Of a stretch of DNA of 64,000 nt, positions 41,573-54,239 are shown one piece after another. The DNA is from Rhizophagus irregularis (Eukaryota > Glomeromycota > Glomeromycetes > Glomerales > Glomeraceae): NCBI RefSeq assembly GCF_026210795.1, contig NC_089442.1:3624501-3688500 (forward strand), written 5' to 3'. Position 1 is the stretch's first letter; every line of letters starts with the position of its first letter. The notes beneath the pieces are model-generated. The model worked only from the letters and a program-made list of their open reading frames with translations. It ran no database searches and was not told the origin of the DNA. Both the position numbers and the translations under genes were made by a program.

Positions 41573-41909
41573 TTTTGTGCGAAAAAATTCAGTGATAACT
41601 AGAAACGAGATATTTAAAATTTAAAATTTCCGATCGTGTTACCTTTGTAACTATCAATTTTCATGTTATACCCAATCCTTATTAAGGTATAAACCACATA
41701 CTTTCTTTTTTTAGACAATCAAATTTTATTTGACGCAAATATGATCCGTCACGTACGTGAATGCACGTCGTCGATTCTATTTCATGGTTGTAAAATATGT
41801 GATCGACAACGTGCATGCAGTGCGTAAGATTAATACATGTGACGGGTCAAAGATTCATATTTTTGCTTATTTGACCATACAGTTTGCCAATTCTTTTTTT
41901 GCGTTAAAG
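41573..41909. promoter_or_regulatory. Divergent region, MFS transporter / NFU1
   Basis: A 337-bp gap between opposing start codons. It contains the palindrome TCACGTACGTGA near 41748-41759, a spaced CACGT/ACGTG pair rather than CACGTG itself. An in-frame ATG at 41757 would lengthen NFU1 but is judged to be leader. Confidence 0.5.
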
Positions 41910-42823
41910 ATGCAATCCAGACGAGTTTTATTGAATCTTAGCAGTGCAGTAAGAAGTTCTTTTCACATACAGCGTCGTTCAATGCGTGCACGAACATTCA
42001 TAACGTTAAATTCTTGTGGTCCTTTACGTTCTTTTGAAATAATAAATGGAATAAAAAATGTTAATATAAATAAGGGAAAATTGTATAAGTTATCAAGTTA
42101 TCAATGTCAAGGTGAATTATTATTTAGTACTGTTTATTATCTCTTTTTTGTAATTAATTAGTTTTAATCCGGTATAAAAATTCTTTTATTATAGTTCGTA
42201 CAATGTTCATTCAAACAGAAATTACGCCTAATCAGGACTCTTTAAAATTTAAACCCGGAGTACCAGTTATGACAGACGGTAATACTGCAGAATTTCTTTC
42301 AGGAAATTCGGCGACAATTTCACCTCTTGCAAAAAAATTATTTCAGATAGAAGGTGTCCGAGGCGTATTTTTCGGACCTGACTTTATTACAATTAGCAAA
42401 GATCAGGATACACCTTGGCAATTAATGAAACCCGATATATACGCAAATATTATGGATTTCTTTTCCTCGGGACAACCAATATTGACAGAAGTTCAAACAC
42501 CTTCTGATACAAAAATTAAAGATGATGATCCTGAAATTGTTCAAATGATTAAAGAATTATTGGATACAAGAATTAGACCTGCAATACAAGATGATGGTGG
42601 TGATATTGAATATAAAGGATTTGATAATGGAGTTGTTAAGTTGAAACTGAAAGGTGCTTGCAGATCTTGTGACTCTTCAATTGTCACACTTAGAAATGGT
42701 ATTGAAAATATGTTAATGCATTATATTCCGGAAGTTACTTGCGTAGAACAAGTTTTGGATGAAGAAGAATCAATTTCTCAACGAGAATTTGAAAAATTAG
42801 AGCAAAAATTAGGAATGACTTAA
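41910..42823 (+). CDS. NFU1: Mitochondrial iron-sulfur cluster scaffold NFU1
   Basis: Two exons (41910-42111, 42195-42823) give 276 residues. I chose the ATG at 41910 because it opens a typical presequence ([20 protein letters not shown], then [10 protein letters not shown]); the longer in-frame start at 41757 adds an unlike segment. The N-terminal Nfu domain starts at [19 protein letters not shown]. The NifU-like C-terminal domain has [16 protein letters not shown] and the cluster-binding GACRSCDSS (CxxC near residue 222). NFU1 passes 4Fe-4S clusters to lipoate synthase and respiratory enzymes in the mitochondrial matrix. The gene converges on PEX4, with 153 bp between the stops. Confidence 0.96.
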
Positions 42824-42976
42824 AAATTTTTCTCAATAAGAATTCATTATTTAAATTCTTTTCTATATATAATACTATAATGTTATTAAAAACCAATATA
42901 AAGCTTACATCTAGTTTGACATAACAATATAAATTGCTATAAATTGAATTGATATAAACTGATATTAATTGTTATC

Positions 42977-43673
42977 TTAACTATTTGCTTCGTTTTCTTG
43001 TTGATCCATTGCGTAAAGCTGAGTGTACATCTTCACTAAAGATTCATACCCCATAAAATCACCGCATCGAAGCAAATTTGCTGTTGATATTAAAAGAGTA
43101 CATCTTATTTAATATATTAATTACAAAAAATAACCAATATATTTTCTTACCAGCATCGCAATTTAGTGGACTTGTCGGTTCCGGATTTGACAACAATAAT
43201 CTGATCGCCATACACGCGGACTGCAAAGTCCACGCAGGACTCCAAGCTGTTTTCAGGATATCGAGACATATTTCTCCGGTCTATATTTAGAAAATATATA
43301 TATTAATAGTTTCTTAATAATTGCACGAGATAAATGGATAAAATTTTTCCTACTTTGAAAGAGATGTTTGGATGGCATATTCTCGTTAAGAACTTGATTT
43401 TTGGTGGGTGAATTGGATATGTTTTTGGAATTTCAATACGTAAAGTCCAATGACCTCCTGATTTAAGTTAAGAAAGTCATGAACATATGAAGTTTAAAAT
43501 TATTAATAATTTACGTTACCTTCGTAAGGAGTATCCGACTCTCCACGCAAAACTGCATTCCAAACCAAAATGTTATCATCTGATATGGGAGATAACTTGG
43601 CAAGATCTGGATTTGGTTCTTTTTGATAATCCTTGAGTTCTTTAAGTAATCTTCTTGCTACTGCTTCTGCCAT
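42977..43673 (-). CDS. PEX4: Ubiquitin-conjugating enzyme E2, Pex4 type
   Basis: Four exons (43673-43520, 43457-43354, 43280-43151, 43080-42977) give 163 residues, a bare UBC domain. WNAVLRGESDTPYEGGHW and YPIHPPKIKFLT are standard E2 blocks. CHPNI (with Asn in place) precedes the catalytic Cys near residue 91 in TGEICLDIL, followed by KTAWSPAWTLQ. The C-terminal SPLNCDAANLLRCGD is typical of Pex4 rather than Ubc4/Ubc5. Pex4 monoubiquitinates the import receptor Pex5 on peroxisomes, with Pex22 as membrane anchor. It is head-to-head with the NT-C2 gene, with only 119 bp between starts and CACGTG at 43728-43733. Confidence 0.9.
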
Positions 43674-43792
43674 TTTAACTCATTTGCATACATAAAGGTC
43701 CGAACAAAAACAACATACGGTTATATACACGTGTTTTGTGACACAAACCGCAGATTATAACGGATGGAAAATTTTAACAATGCTCCAATCAA

Positions 43793-45103
43793 ATGGATTC
43801 ACTTTCTCTGCTGCTTGTTCCCAAAAATCGCAAAGTAGAATTCGAAGTTGAGGTTTTTATTCAAGAATTAGCAAATGTTCCCTTAGTAACAGGTCTTTAC
43901 TATGTAAAATTGAAATTAAAAAATGGAGAGAAGTCAAATAGTATGACTAGTCGGTAATATAATTCGTTACAATATTATATATTCTACTGACGTTTTTAGA
44001 ATTTTATCTTAAACTCCTTTTCTGAAATTGCTAAATAGAGCACCTATTAAGGATCATTCTATTTTTTGGAACTATAAATTAGAAAATTTTGTACAAATTG
44101 TCATAGGGAAAGATGGTGTTTTAATGCCATGTGAACTAAATCTTAAAATTAAACAAGTAAGAATATAGTTTTTTTCATTCATTTTCTTTCTTTTATATTA
44201 ATTACTTTTTCTAGGAATTAAATGGAGGTAAAGAAATAAATAATATTGGAAAATTATCGTTAAATCTTTCCGAATATGTTGGATTAAATGCAATGACTCG
44301 AAGATACTTGTTACAAGACAGTAAAATCAATTCGACACTTAAAGTATAATTTTTTTTAATATCTTTTTCGTCTCACTTTTTTTTTATAATCATTACAATT
44401 AATCTTTTTCATAGTTAACAATTAATATGAAACAAACTATAGTAAATTCTAGTAGTTATAAAGTGTAAGTAACAATTTTATTCGTTCTTCGTAAATTTTA
44501 TAAATACTGTAATATATATGTATGTGTGTGTGTATATATAAATTTTTGCAAACATTAACATGGGTATGTATTTATTTGGTTGAGGGGAAATTTTATTCAT
44601 TGATATATACATATTTTCTTATGCGTTTTAATATATCTTAGACCGCCCCTCAAAAAAACGCAAATTTTTGGTGGAATTGCAGGAGTAATATCAGAACAAA
44701 GTGAACGACAGGATGATGAAAGATCACGTTAGTTATACTCTTTTTAAAAAAAAATGATTTTTTTACTAAATGCTTATCCGAATTTATATATTTTAGCTCG
44801 TGCTTTCAGATCAAGCTTTAGTCCACATCATATAAAGCGTTCTCGTTCGAATTCCTCTCTTGTATATATTATTTTATATATAGAATTCTTTTCATTTTGT
44901 GGAAATATTTACTCTTTTTTTTTTAATAATTCTAGGGATCGGCATATTACGCACAAGCAACCCATGTTACTCCTATCACTTCATCGTTGGTGGCGAATTC
45001 TTTTCTTCGTAAGGTTGGAGACAAGTCACCTACGGATGTGGTTGAAGAAATTTTTATGGGAACAGCTGTAGTAAATGTTGACGAGAAAGAAAATGATGTG
45101 TAA
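43793..45103 (+). CDS. NT-type C2 domain protein (EEIG1/EHBP1-like)
   Basis: Seven exons (43793-43953, 44039-44156, 44215-44343, 44415-44464, 44642-44727, 44797-44861, 44936-45103) give 258 residues. The first 140 residues look like an N-terminal C2 (NT-C2) domain: KVEFEVEVFIQELANVP, TGLYYVKLKLKNG, HSIFWNYKLENFVQIVIG, GVLMPCELNLKIKQ and IGKLSLNLSEYVG. This pattern occurs in FAM102/EEIG1 and EHBP1, which bind membranes or Rab proteins. The C-terminus is Ser/Arg-rich (RSSFSPHHIKRSRSNSS) and ends with VEEIFMGTAVVNVDEKE. No signal peptide or membrane helix is seen. Function in fungi is unknown to me; a membrane-trafficking role is inferred. The intron of 177 nt at 44465-44641 carries a TG/TA microsatellite. 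Confidence 0.82.
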
Positions 45104-47298
45104 AATCATATTGTAAAAGAATAGACGAAAAGTAAACGTTTCATAATGATGAACAATAGTATATGCTTCATTAATATACATTCAGTACAAATGCTGCTCA
45201 TTCTTCTTCTACATTCTAACTCTTTCACTTAATTCAACGCTTTAATCCTCCTTTATGCTCATTTTATTTTATTAAAATATATTTGGTCATCTATTTTACT
45301 ATAATCGGTGTTCAGCGATCTATTTTTGATCGACTGTCAATTGTTTCATGCATTGATTTACATATAGATTGGTAATAGTTATAAAATGTCACGGGTTATA
45401 CTAGTTACACTAAGTAAATTCGATTTTCTTTGATTAATAATGTCTACCCTCCGATGGTAAATTGCTACCAAAAATTTTCTATTTGAATTAGATCAATTAG
45501 ATCAAATTTAAATTTTTTAATCAGAACATTAAAATTAATGATAAAATATTTCATTATACAAATTATTCACGATTTATGCAAAGTTTTTTTTTAAAAAAAG
45601 AAATGATCTTAAAAAAAGACCATTAATTGCATCAATGAATTTATAATTTACACAACATATAAATATTTTTGTTCAAAATACTGCGCACTCAGCGTTCGCT
45701 CTCGATAAACTTGTGGCTTAAAACCCCACGTTTTCACCTCCCCCGATCATTTGTTACGCATTACATCACTTTATCAGATATTTTCACAATAACAATATCA
45801 CTATTAATTTCCTGATAATGAATTTTATTTTGTCTCTCTTTCTTTTAAGCAAAGTCAGCGTTCAAGTGCAGAAATGAAAAATTCTTAAATGATTAAAAAT
45901 TAAAGAATAAACAGGTAAACTTCGATGTGAAAACATTCCTTGTTTGTATTAGTGTAATGTTTCACTATGCCCACTCTTTTTATTTCCCATTATTCTTCAC
46001 CCAAATTTTATCCGCTTATCAATTTTCAAAGGCAAATCCTATGTGAATTTTTGAACATAACTGATTAGTTTCAGATTGGGTATGTTATTTTATTTTAATA
46101 TATATACATGTATATATATATTTCATTCCTGCGGAACACCTTAGTATGATTTGGACCTTTGGCCGGTTTCGTGCGACTTGCACAAAATAAGTCACCCAAT
46201 TCTTCCATATTATTTATTCTTTCCCTTTTCTTCCAAAACGATCTTAACTTCTTTGGCTGATCCTTGCTTTTTCGTTTACGACATTGCTACAGGTTGTTCT
46301 CCTCTCCTAAATCCTTCCTTCGGTTCCTTCCCTTGTAATCATCCCTCGAAAACTCTACGGAAAACTCTGTTTCTTCACTACCCCTTTTGTAAATACCTTT
46401 TCTGGACCTTAGTGTAGAAACTCGCATATTTTATATTCCCCAAAAAGACCTCTGGCTCTCGTGGTCCAAAGAGAATAGAACCTGCTCGTTAGACTGATAA
46501 ATAGACTTTTGTATGCATACAAAGTTATTATAAGCAAAAGTTTAGAATTTTTTATATACAAAAAAATAATACTTTTTTTTCATATTTTTTTTTTATTTTT
46601 TCTGTCTAGAATATATTCCACGTTTAAGTGTGTGCATACTTTTGCACGACAAAATTTTTTTTTTTTAACTTGTACGATATATTTATTTGTGTAAGTAACA
46701 GAGTGTTTCTGTAAAGGTAAGGATACAAATAAAATTTCCTATAATTTGATATATTATACATCTTAATGATCACTTCTGGGTTAAGTTCTATTACCTAACG
46801 CATTATTTAAATCTATTCTATTTATTAATAACTCCACCTTGAAATAAAAGGTTAAAATACAATAATGGAGGTATGGTATATTTATTATATAAAGCAACCT
46901 AACAAACTGCAAATCTCGAGTATTTTTATTTCTCACGCATATGCCTGAAAAGATTTTTCCTTTTTTTTTTAAACTACAAAATTTAGCAAGAGAAGCCTGT
47001 CTCCAATGCTTGGAAGACTGTAAGTAATAACATATAATATAGTGTTTTACTTTTTGACCTTTTCCCATCCCAAGCCACAAATATTGTGTGACATCAAACA
47101 TTTATTAAATAGCAATAGGAAAAGAAAGAATTGATTATTAAAAAAAACCAATTGAAGCCACAAATTGTTCTTTAAACAATTCGATTTAAGATCTACTTTC
47201 CATACCTTTATTAATTATTGGAATAACCATAATTTTCTGCAATATGTATATAGTATATATTATATTTATTTTATTTTTTTAAATTGGATTCACTTTAG
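45104..47298. other. Long upstream region of the PSP1 gene
   Basis: About 2.2 kb with no convincing ORF. The GC level rises slightly at 46130-46470. The first coding exon of the PSP1-domain gene must lie here, because the next exon begins right after an in-frame TAG/acceptor at 47298. A candidate is ATGGAG|GTATGG at 46865-46870. Confidence 0.5.
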
Positions 47299-49300
47299 AC
47301 CAAGTCAACCGCTGGTAGAGCTTCTAGCCCCGCATCAGCATCGAATAAATCAATTAACGCTAATGGCGAGAATCGTAGCGGCAAAAACAGTCCTTCACCA
47401 GCATCAAATTCCCCAACTACGTCATCTAATTCAGTACCGTATAATTGGAAAGTTGTTGGAAGTCCGCCTACAAACTATATTCGGCCCGGCCCAGACGAAA
47501 TTCAAGCTTATGTTGAAGGTATACCAAGTGGAAATGGTGAAGGAAATAGCGCGAATGGTGGTAAATGGAGTGCTTTAGGAGGATTACAGTGGAGCAGTGC
47601 TACATCCATTTGGAATGAAAAGAACCAACAACAAGTTCCTAATTCAGGATCTAAAGCTGTACCTCGAGCATCTCCTACTCCTCCTCCTGTTTCAAAAAAT
47701 GATGATAATAATTCATCATATGAACGAGAGATGAGTTCACCCCCTGGTATCACTGGAAAATTGCCTGTACCAGTCCCTCCTCACCCGCAATATCGTCAAC
47801 ACAGAAGTCTTTCTTTTTCAGTCGGGCAACATGATACTGATTTGTTTGGTTATGCTCCAACCTCTGCGTCTCGTCGTGATAGTGAAGGTGGTTTACGGTT
47901 TGCATATCGTCATTCACTCCCTGTTATGGAGGAAGAAACCGATGATATATCACAATTCAATATGAAATTTCGTGTAAGGTCAAAGTCTTCGGCCGCGGCA
48001 TTTATATCGGGCAATCATGATCTTTCTCAGGACGAAATTAATGATTATCGCCGTGATTCTGAGCAGTATTCAGAATCTGGGTCAATTTGGAATAATCAAG
48101 GATCACAGAGTGATGGTCCAATTCTTCATCACAGACGTTCTGTTCCTGGTACCTCTGATTATGGTATGTGGGATAGCTTAAATGCACCAAGACAGCCTGC
48201 ACCACCTTCTTCTTACTTAGCAGTCATGGCTGGTGAAAAAATGAGACAACGCCGATTTTCACTTTCACAGGTTCCTACGTATGGAAACGAATATCAGTAT
48301 ATTAATGACAATCAAGATTTGCGAATGCTTAATCATCGGTATGATATAATTAATATTCGACCATTTTATGATCGATTTTAATTTGTTTTTTTTTTTGTAT
48401 ACTCTCATTAAATAGAACCGCGATCGATCCAACATATGCGCACCTTGTGCAAAGACGACATTCGGTTGCGGGACCTGCAATTTCATTTTCAACAAATCAA
48501 CAATCGAGATATATATCTGATGCTTTGGAATCTCTCCATTTAACTAATGTACCACAAGCATCATATACCAATGATACGGGGTATGCAAGTATTCCAGAGG
48601 ACATTGATGATTATTTTGATAACGATGAACATCGTACCAGAGCATGGAATGAACTTGGAAAAGGTCTTCCACTACATGCTGTTCCAACACATGGTCCGCT
48701 ATTTCTCGTAGAATTCAAAGCGGGTCGTACAGATTTGTTTTATGTAGCGGAAAACAGTGATGTTATGGTGAAAAAGGGTGATCTTGTTATTGTTGAGGCG
48801 GATCGTGGTAAAGATTTGGGAAAAGTTACTAATGATTCGATCATGCCTCATCAAGTTCAATTATTACAACAACAACAAGCTGACGCCATGAATGATGGAC
48901 ACCGTATGAGTAAAGAAATTCATCCGAAACGTATTTATCGGTTGGCCCAGCCAGCAGAAATCACAATGTTAGTAACTAAAAGTCAAGATGAAGCAAAAGC
49001 TATGTTAGTATGTCAGACAAAAGTTCGTCAAAAGAAATTACCAATGGAAGTTGTGGATGCTGAATATCAGTGGTAAGTGTAATCACTTTCTACTTTGATT
49101 TTATTTAATTTCTTTATATATTGTATTCTGATCATGCGAGTACAAACTAATATTGCAGGGATCGACGCAAACTTACTTTTTATTTTATTGCTGAGCGTCG
49201 TATTGATTTCCGTGAATTGGTCCGTGACCTATTCAAAATTTACAAAACACGTATCTGGATGTGTGCTGTTAATCCCATGATAAATAAGCCTAAGAAATGA
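47299..49300 (+). CDS. PSP1 C-terminal domain protein (first exon unresolved)
   Basis: Three exons are firm (47299-48338, 48416-49072, 49159-49300), totalling 613 codons including the stop. The first exon here starts after the acceptor CACTTTAG, so an upstream exon with the ATG is missing. The N-terminal 400 residues are Ser/Pro/Asn-rich and disordered, with repeated basophilic kinase-like sites (RRHSVAG, RRFSLS, HRRSVPG, RRDSE). The C-terminal PSP1 domain begins near [16 protein letters not shown], with [20 protein letters not shown]. Then come [11 protein letters not shown] and the final block [20 protein letters not shown] with [18 protein letters not shown]. The domain is shared with yeast Psp1 and bacterial RicT/YaaT. 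Yeast Psp1 suppresses DNA-polymerase mutations and is found in RNA granules; the role here is inferred. Confidence 0.85.
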
Positions 49301-50999
49301 ACCTTTATGAAGAAAGTTAAGTGCGGTTGCAAAGTATTTTTTTTTTTTTGAAAAAAAAAAAAAAAGTTCAAGATGTAAAAAGACGACAAAAAAAGCATCG
49401 TTTTACATTATTTGGCCTTAAAAATCAGTACATAAAATGACTTTGTAATAATTATCATTTTCTTTTCTTTTCTTTTTTTTTGAAAAAAAACAGGTCAAAT
49501 AATTATGAATTTATCATTATTACTAAACACACATCCAATATTAAAAAAAAAAAAATTTTTCTTTGTATCTATATTTTTTTTTTACTTTATAGTTAGAAGC
49601 TATAGATCCGAATCCGTCTTTCATTATTTTATTAATGGGTCATTTGCGTAGCTTCATGCCACATATCTTTTTTTTTGTTTCATACATATTACTTATAATT
49701 ATAGGTTTTTTTTTATATTATCATCCCCATTGTTCCCAACCTTCAGAATTTTTTTTTTTGTTTTATTACAGTAGACATATTATTGTAGAAAAAATTTATA
49801 CACAAGGGGATTTATTATATTACTTGAAAATTACAATATATATATTTTGTTTTGATATTCTGGTTGGGAATACAAGTGAAAGATAAAGAATAGAAAAGGG
49901 GAATACCTTTCATGTTATATTAAGATAATTTTTATTTTATTTTTTTCTTTCTTTTCTTCCTTTCGCTTATTCGTTTTCGGATAATGTTTTTGTTGACTAT
50001 AATATTATTTTATTTTTATCTTATTTTATTTTTTATTTTATTTTATTTTTTTATTTTTATTTTTTTTTTATTTTGTTTTTTCAAAACTTCATATCCTTAC
50101 TTTCTTTTATTATATTCCGAACACGAAAATTCGCGAAAATTATATATATATATTTTTTTTCTTTTTCTTATATAACTCAGTATTTTAAAACAATTGTGTA
50201 TACAAAACAATGCATTCAATTTTTTTACTCTTTTATATATATATAAATGTGTTACGACTTATATTATTAACTTTCGGATTTTTTTGTGGTGTTATAAAAA
50301 AAATCTCTTGTATATTTTTAAACCAAAAGTCTCACTTGTTATGTTGAATTATAAAAGTGTTATTTAGATTATTTAGGATCAGGGACGATGATTAATTTTG
50401 CGTTTTTCATAAAATTTTGTGATAACTTTAGTAAATGCAGATTATATGGATCAAATTTAGCGGTTATTAGTTTTTCTATATAAACACTCTTTAAATTTAA
50501 TAAAGCCATAGCCTAGTTTTTTATATATAATTCAAATTAGCATTTAAGATACTTTTTGATGATATCTGAAATCAACATAGTAATTAAAGTTAATTATGGT
50601 AAATTATTAATTAAGTTAAATTATATAATTTTTAAATGATTTATGAAATAATAAATATAGGGAAATTAGGAAGTAGTTTGGAATATAACATTTGAACATA
50701 TTAGGAATTATGAATTTCACAAACTTCTTTTCGTTCAAGTCATGCAAAACGTATTAAAATAAATGATTATTCGAATATATACCTACAATCGAACAACGAA
50801 AAAATAAGTTAAATTATAGTAATTTTATATAAAAATTATAATTTTTAAATGATTTATTTAACCATTTCTGGATTAATCTTAATATTCAAATTTTCATAAA
50901 CTTTAATTTTATCACCAAATAACACTACCTTTTTATACTTAAGTAAAGTTGTTTATCACCATTTTCAAATTATTTCTATTTTATTTATAACAAAAAAAT
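49301..50999. other. T-rich 3' flank and AT-rich spacer
   Basis: Follows the PSP1 gene. Long T/A homopolymer runs and TTTTA repeats (especially 49930-50110) dominate, and no gene is seen. Confidence 0.5.
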
Positions 51000-51850
51000 A
51001 CTGAAAATACTAAAAACAGTTGGACTGCACATTTCAACAAAAGGTCATGATATCCTTTTAACGTTCCCTATGAGGCTATTAGTATGTATGCAATTCTGTT
51101 CTTGAGGTTACTACTATACCTTAGGGGGAACTTCCTGTCTGAGTGGTCACTCCATAATACCACTTGGAATCAGTAATGGCTAGATAGTCGTCTTAGATAG
51201 ATAGTAAAGCTGAGGGTGCAATGTTTTAGTGGTAGTTTGACCTTCTGTTGAGTCTTAGGCTAACCAAGATGTTTGTGTACAAAATAGGTAGCATGGTTAT
51301 GAGATTCGATTCTCTACTCTTTGGATCCTGGTTAGTGATCCCTGGTAGTTGATACCCACCTTAAGGGGTGATTCTAGATACTAGCCCGCTACTTCCTGTT
51401 TAAGTGGTCACTACAATGGAAGTAAACCGTTTGGGGTAAACAACTGTATTATCAGTACTGGATAATTGTGGGCTGTAATGGCTTTTGAGTGAGAATTCGT
51501 ACCTAAAATGGTGGTATAAAAGGGTACTAGATGGTTGATGTTACCTGTTGAAAGTCCTTCATGAAAGTAGATGCTCTTTAAGGTTGTAAAATAAATTGAG
51601 TACTAGTATTATGCAATGGATGTAAGAATAAATAGGTGGCGTATCTTAGCTTCAGATTAGCCTTAAAAGTAGTCTGATAGGAATGTTCTCATTTATGGTG
51701 CTGTCTACCTGAGGAACTTAAGTACTCGGTGGTATAGATATTCTTGTGGATGATAGAATACTAGGCGAACTTGCTCTATAAACAGGTAGATTGGAAAAGT
51801 CTTGGCCGTAAACTTCTAGCAAAATAGAAAGATGATATAACAACTATTCA
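51000..51850. repeat. Compositionally distinct block with internal direct repeats, possible transposable element
   Basis: About 850 bp that are clearly richer in G and C than the AT-rich DNA on both sides, with abrupt borders. It has stops in all frames over long stretches, so it is non-coding. An internal direct repeat of about 24 bp (core AGTGGTCACT preceded by ACTTCCTGT) occurs near 51130 and 51390. A B-box-like GATTCGATTC is at about 51305. No inverted ends were found by eye. A SINE-like or other non-autonomous element, or an old non-coding RNA gene, are possibilities. Confidence 0.45.
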
Positions 51851-53639
51851 ACTCATCATTATGAGACAATTTCAACAAGTTACTATGTTTATCTTTTTCA
51901 CGATCATGGATACAAGCTTATTAAGTAAAATGTAATATTTTTAGGGTTTGACAATTTTAATATGTCAAAACTATTTTAGCATTTCGACAAATCAGAGAGC
52001 CAATGTTAAAATGTCAAAATAGTTTTGACAATTTTGACATGCCGAAATTCCCTAATTTCAGCAGGCAACTTTAGTTATAATTTTTTAATTTAAATTTTGT
52101 TTTCTTTTTATTATTTTTTACTTTATGCACAACTAACTTATTCTTTTTTTTTTTCTTTCTTCGTTTTCACAGACACTTCTTTTCGATTCTTTAATCTTTT
52201 GTGCCTTTTGCTTTTCTTGCCTTTTATAAGTTTAGTTTTTTAAACTATTTAGTTATTTCACAGTGATCATGTATTAATCTGAGAAATGTATTACTATTAT
52301 AAGTGATTGTTTTATAGTCTTTTTTTAGATTAGATTTAGCTTTCATATGTTAACTTGTAAATTTTTTTGAATATAAATAAAAAACGTTATAAAGATCATT
52401 TGCACAGTAAAAAGATAAACTACTACTATTTGATTCATTTCAATAAGATAATTCTAACAAGCTATAGTTATGATTTTTAGATGTCAAGTTATTTAATATA
52501 TTCTTTATATAACTGTAATTATAAACAGTTCTTTTTAATATAAGATTTTTAAGAATAGATATGATAGTAACTATAGATAGATTGTAACTATATAGGATAG
52601 ATTTTAATAATAAAGTATTTTGAACATTCAACTGGTGTGATTATATAGTAAAATGTAAATTATATAACTATAATGAGAGTAATTATAAAAGGAGTTAGTA
52701 TTCCTTACGAGTTAAATCGAGTTGAGTTTTGAATCAATTTTTTATATGATAAAATTTGTCCTACACTAATTTTTATAATACTTTAACTATATTATTTATG
52801 TTATGCGAGTTTATATAAGTCATTTTAAGTCGCATATGCAGGATACTAATTAAGGAGTTGACTGTACAACTAATTTTAGCAATAATATTTATTTTTAAAA
52901 TTTGCCGATCAGAAAAATATACCATATGTAAAAATAAAAATTGACATTCTAAATATATTTTTTACTATTAAGTAAATTTATAGAATAGATAAAATTATAT
53001 ATATTATGTAACTTTAACAGATTTACAATAAATATATGCCTAGTTTTATTTCAGAAATCTTAAAAAAAAATATATAGTAAAAAATTTTAATATAGAAAAA
53101 TATTTGTTAAAAAAGAAATAACATTTTTTTAATAAAATTACTGATGTTTTCTAAGTGAAAATAAAAAAAACAGCAGGTTATTTAGTGTAATTTTTCAGAT
53201 ATAATATGATCCCGCTTATTGATCCTACTATATATAAATAAATTACATCTAAAAAAGGAAATATTACATTAAATTGTTATGATTTTTTTCCCCTTTGGAT
53301 TAATTAACCAATAGGATCGCTGGTAAAATTACTAGTAAATTTGAATTTTTTTCCAGAGACCTCTATAATTATTTTATTATTCAGTAATCATACAAGATTG
53401 TACAATAGCTTATTAAATTTATTTCATCAATTTCATCAAAATGCATCCAATAGTACTAGTTATATATTCATAGTATTAGTATATAACAAGTAATAGTAAT
53501 TTAAATATTAATGAATATTTTATTAATAATTTACTTTTATTGATGTTAAAGACAAAAATACTGTTATTTGATTCATGATATAATAAATTTAAAAACTACT
53601 TTAATTAATTTAATAATTACTTAATAGAAAGTAATTATT
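51851..53639. other. AT-rich spacer
   Basis: No credible ORF. It contains a perfect 14-bp inverted repeat (GTCAAAACTATTTT at 51964-51977 with its complement at 52016-52029). Confidence 0.5.
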
Positions 53640-54029
53640 ATTTTATGTTTTTTTAAGTTTTAGATAAATTTACTACACAATTTTTTTTAATATATTAACT
53701 GTCAATAATTTATTATCTATATATTATAAAGTTTAAATTAGCCTTTTAAACCATCTTTGATCTTTACAAGTTTAATAAAAGTTGTAGATTAAGGTGAATT
53801 ACATAACATATGCAAATTCCAAATTTCTAAGGTATATAAATGAAAGATGCAATGCATTTAACTTTATAGAACTTTGTAAAATTTGCTGATTTTTACAAAT
53901 GCAAAAATTCATTTATAAGACAACTATTCTAAAAAAATGATTTATAAAATAATTTTAACATAAATTTCATAATATTTTCTATGCAAAAATCAAGAAAATC
54001 ATAGGTTAATTAATGCAATTTTGCATGTA
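53640..54029. repeat. Left copy of ~395-bp tandem repeat, interrupted by transposon
   Basis: From about 53670 to 54028 this sequence matches 61731-62085 in the same orientation with moderate divergence. Shared landmarks are AATAAAAGTTGTAGA, TTGCTGATTTTTACAAATG, ATAAGACAACTATT and TTTCTATGCAAAAATCAA. The pogo/Tigger transposon inserted at its right end. Confidence 0.8.
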
Positions 54030-54239
54030 CAGTCTCCTCTCTCTACAACGAACCTTAATATAACAAATAATATGATATAACGAATCATCCAATGTAATAC
54101 CAATTTTAAATATAAAAAAAACCTTGATATAACGAATATACATGAAGTCAAAATTAAAGCCCAAAAGTAGAAATATTTCGACTTGGAAAGTTCAAAAGTT
54201 GAAATTAAAGTCAAAATGGTCGAAATTACATCATAGTCA

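Noticed and set aside
46151-46417. 88-codon ORF upstream of PSP1
   Set aside because: Hydrophobic, Phe/Pro/Ser-rich read with no domain, in a probable leader region.
51280-51330. tRNA-like B box (GATTCGATTC)
   Set aside because: The flanking stems do not pair as a T-arm, and no anticodon or acceptor stem can be drawn.
52440-52631. 63-codon ORF in the AT-rich spacer
   Set aside because: Low-complexity Leu/Ile/Asn/Tyr read with no splice context.
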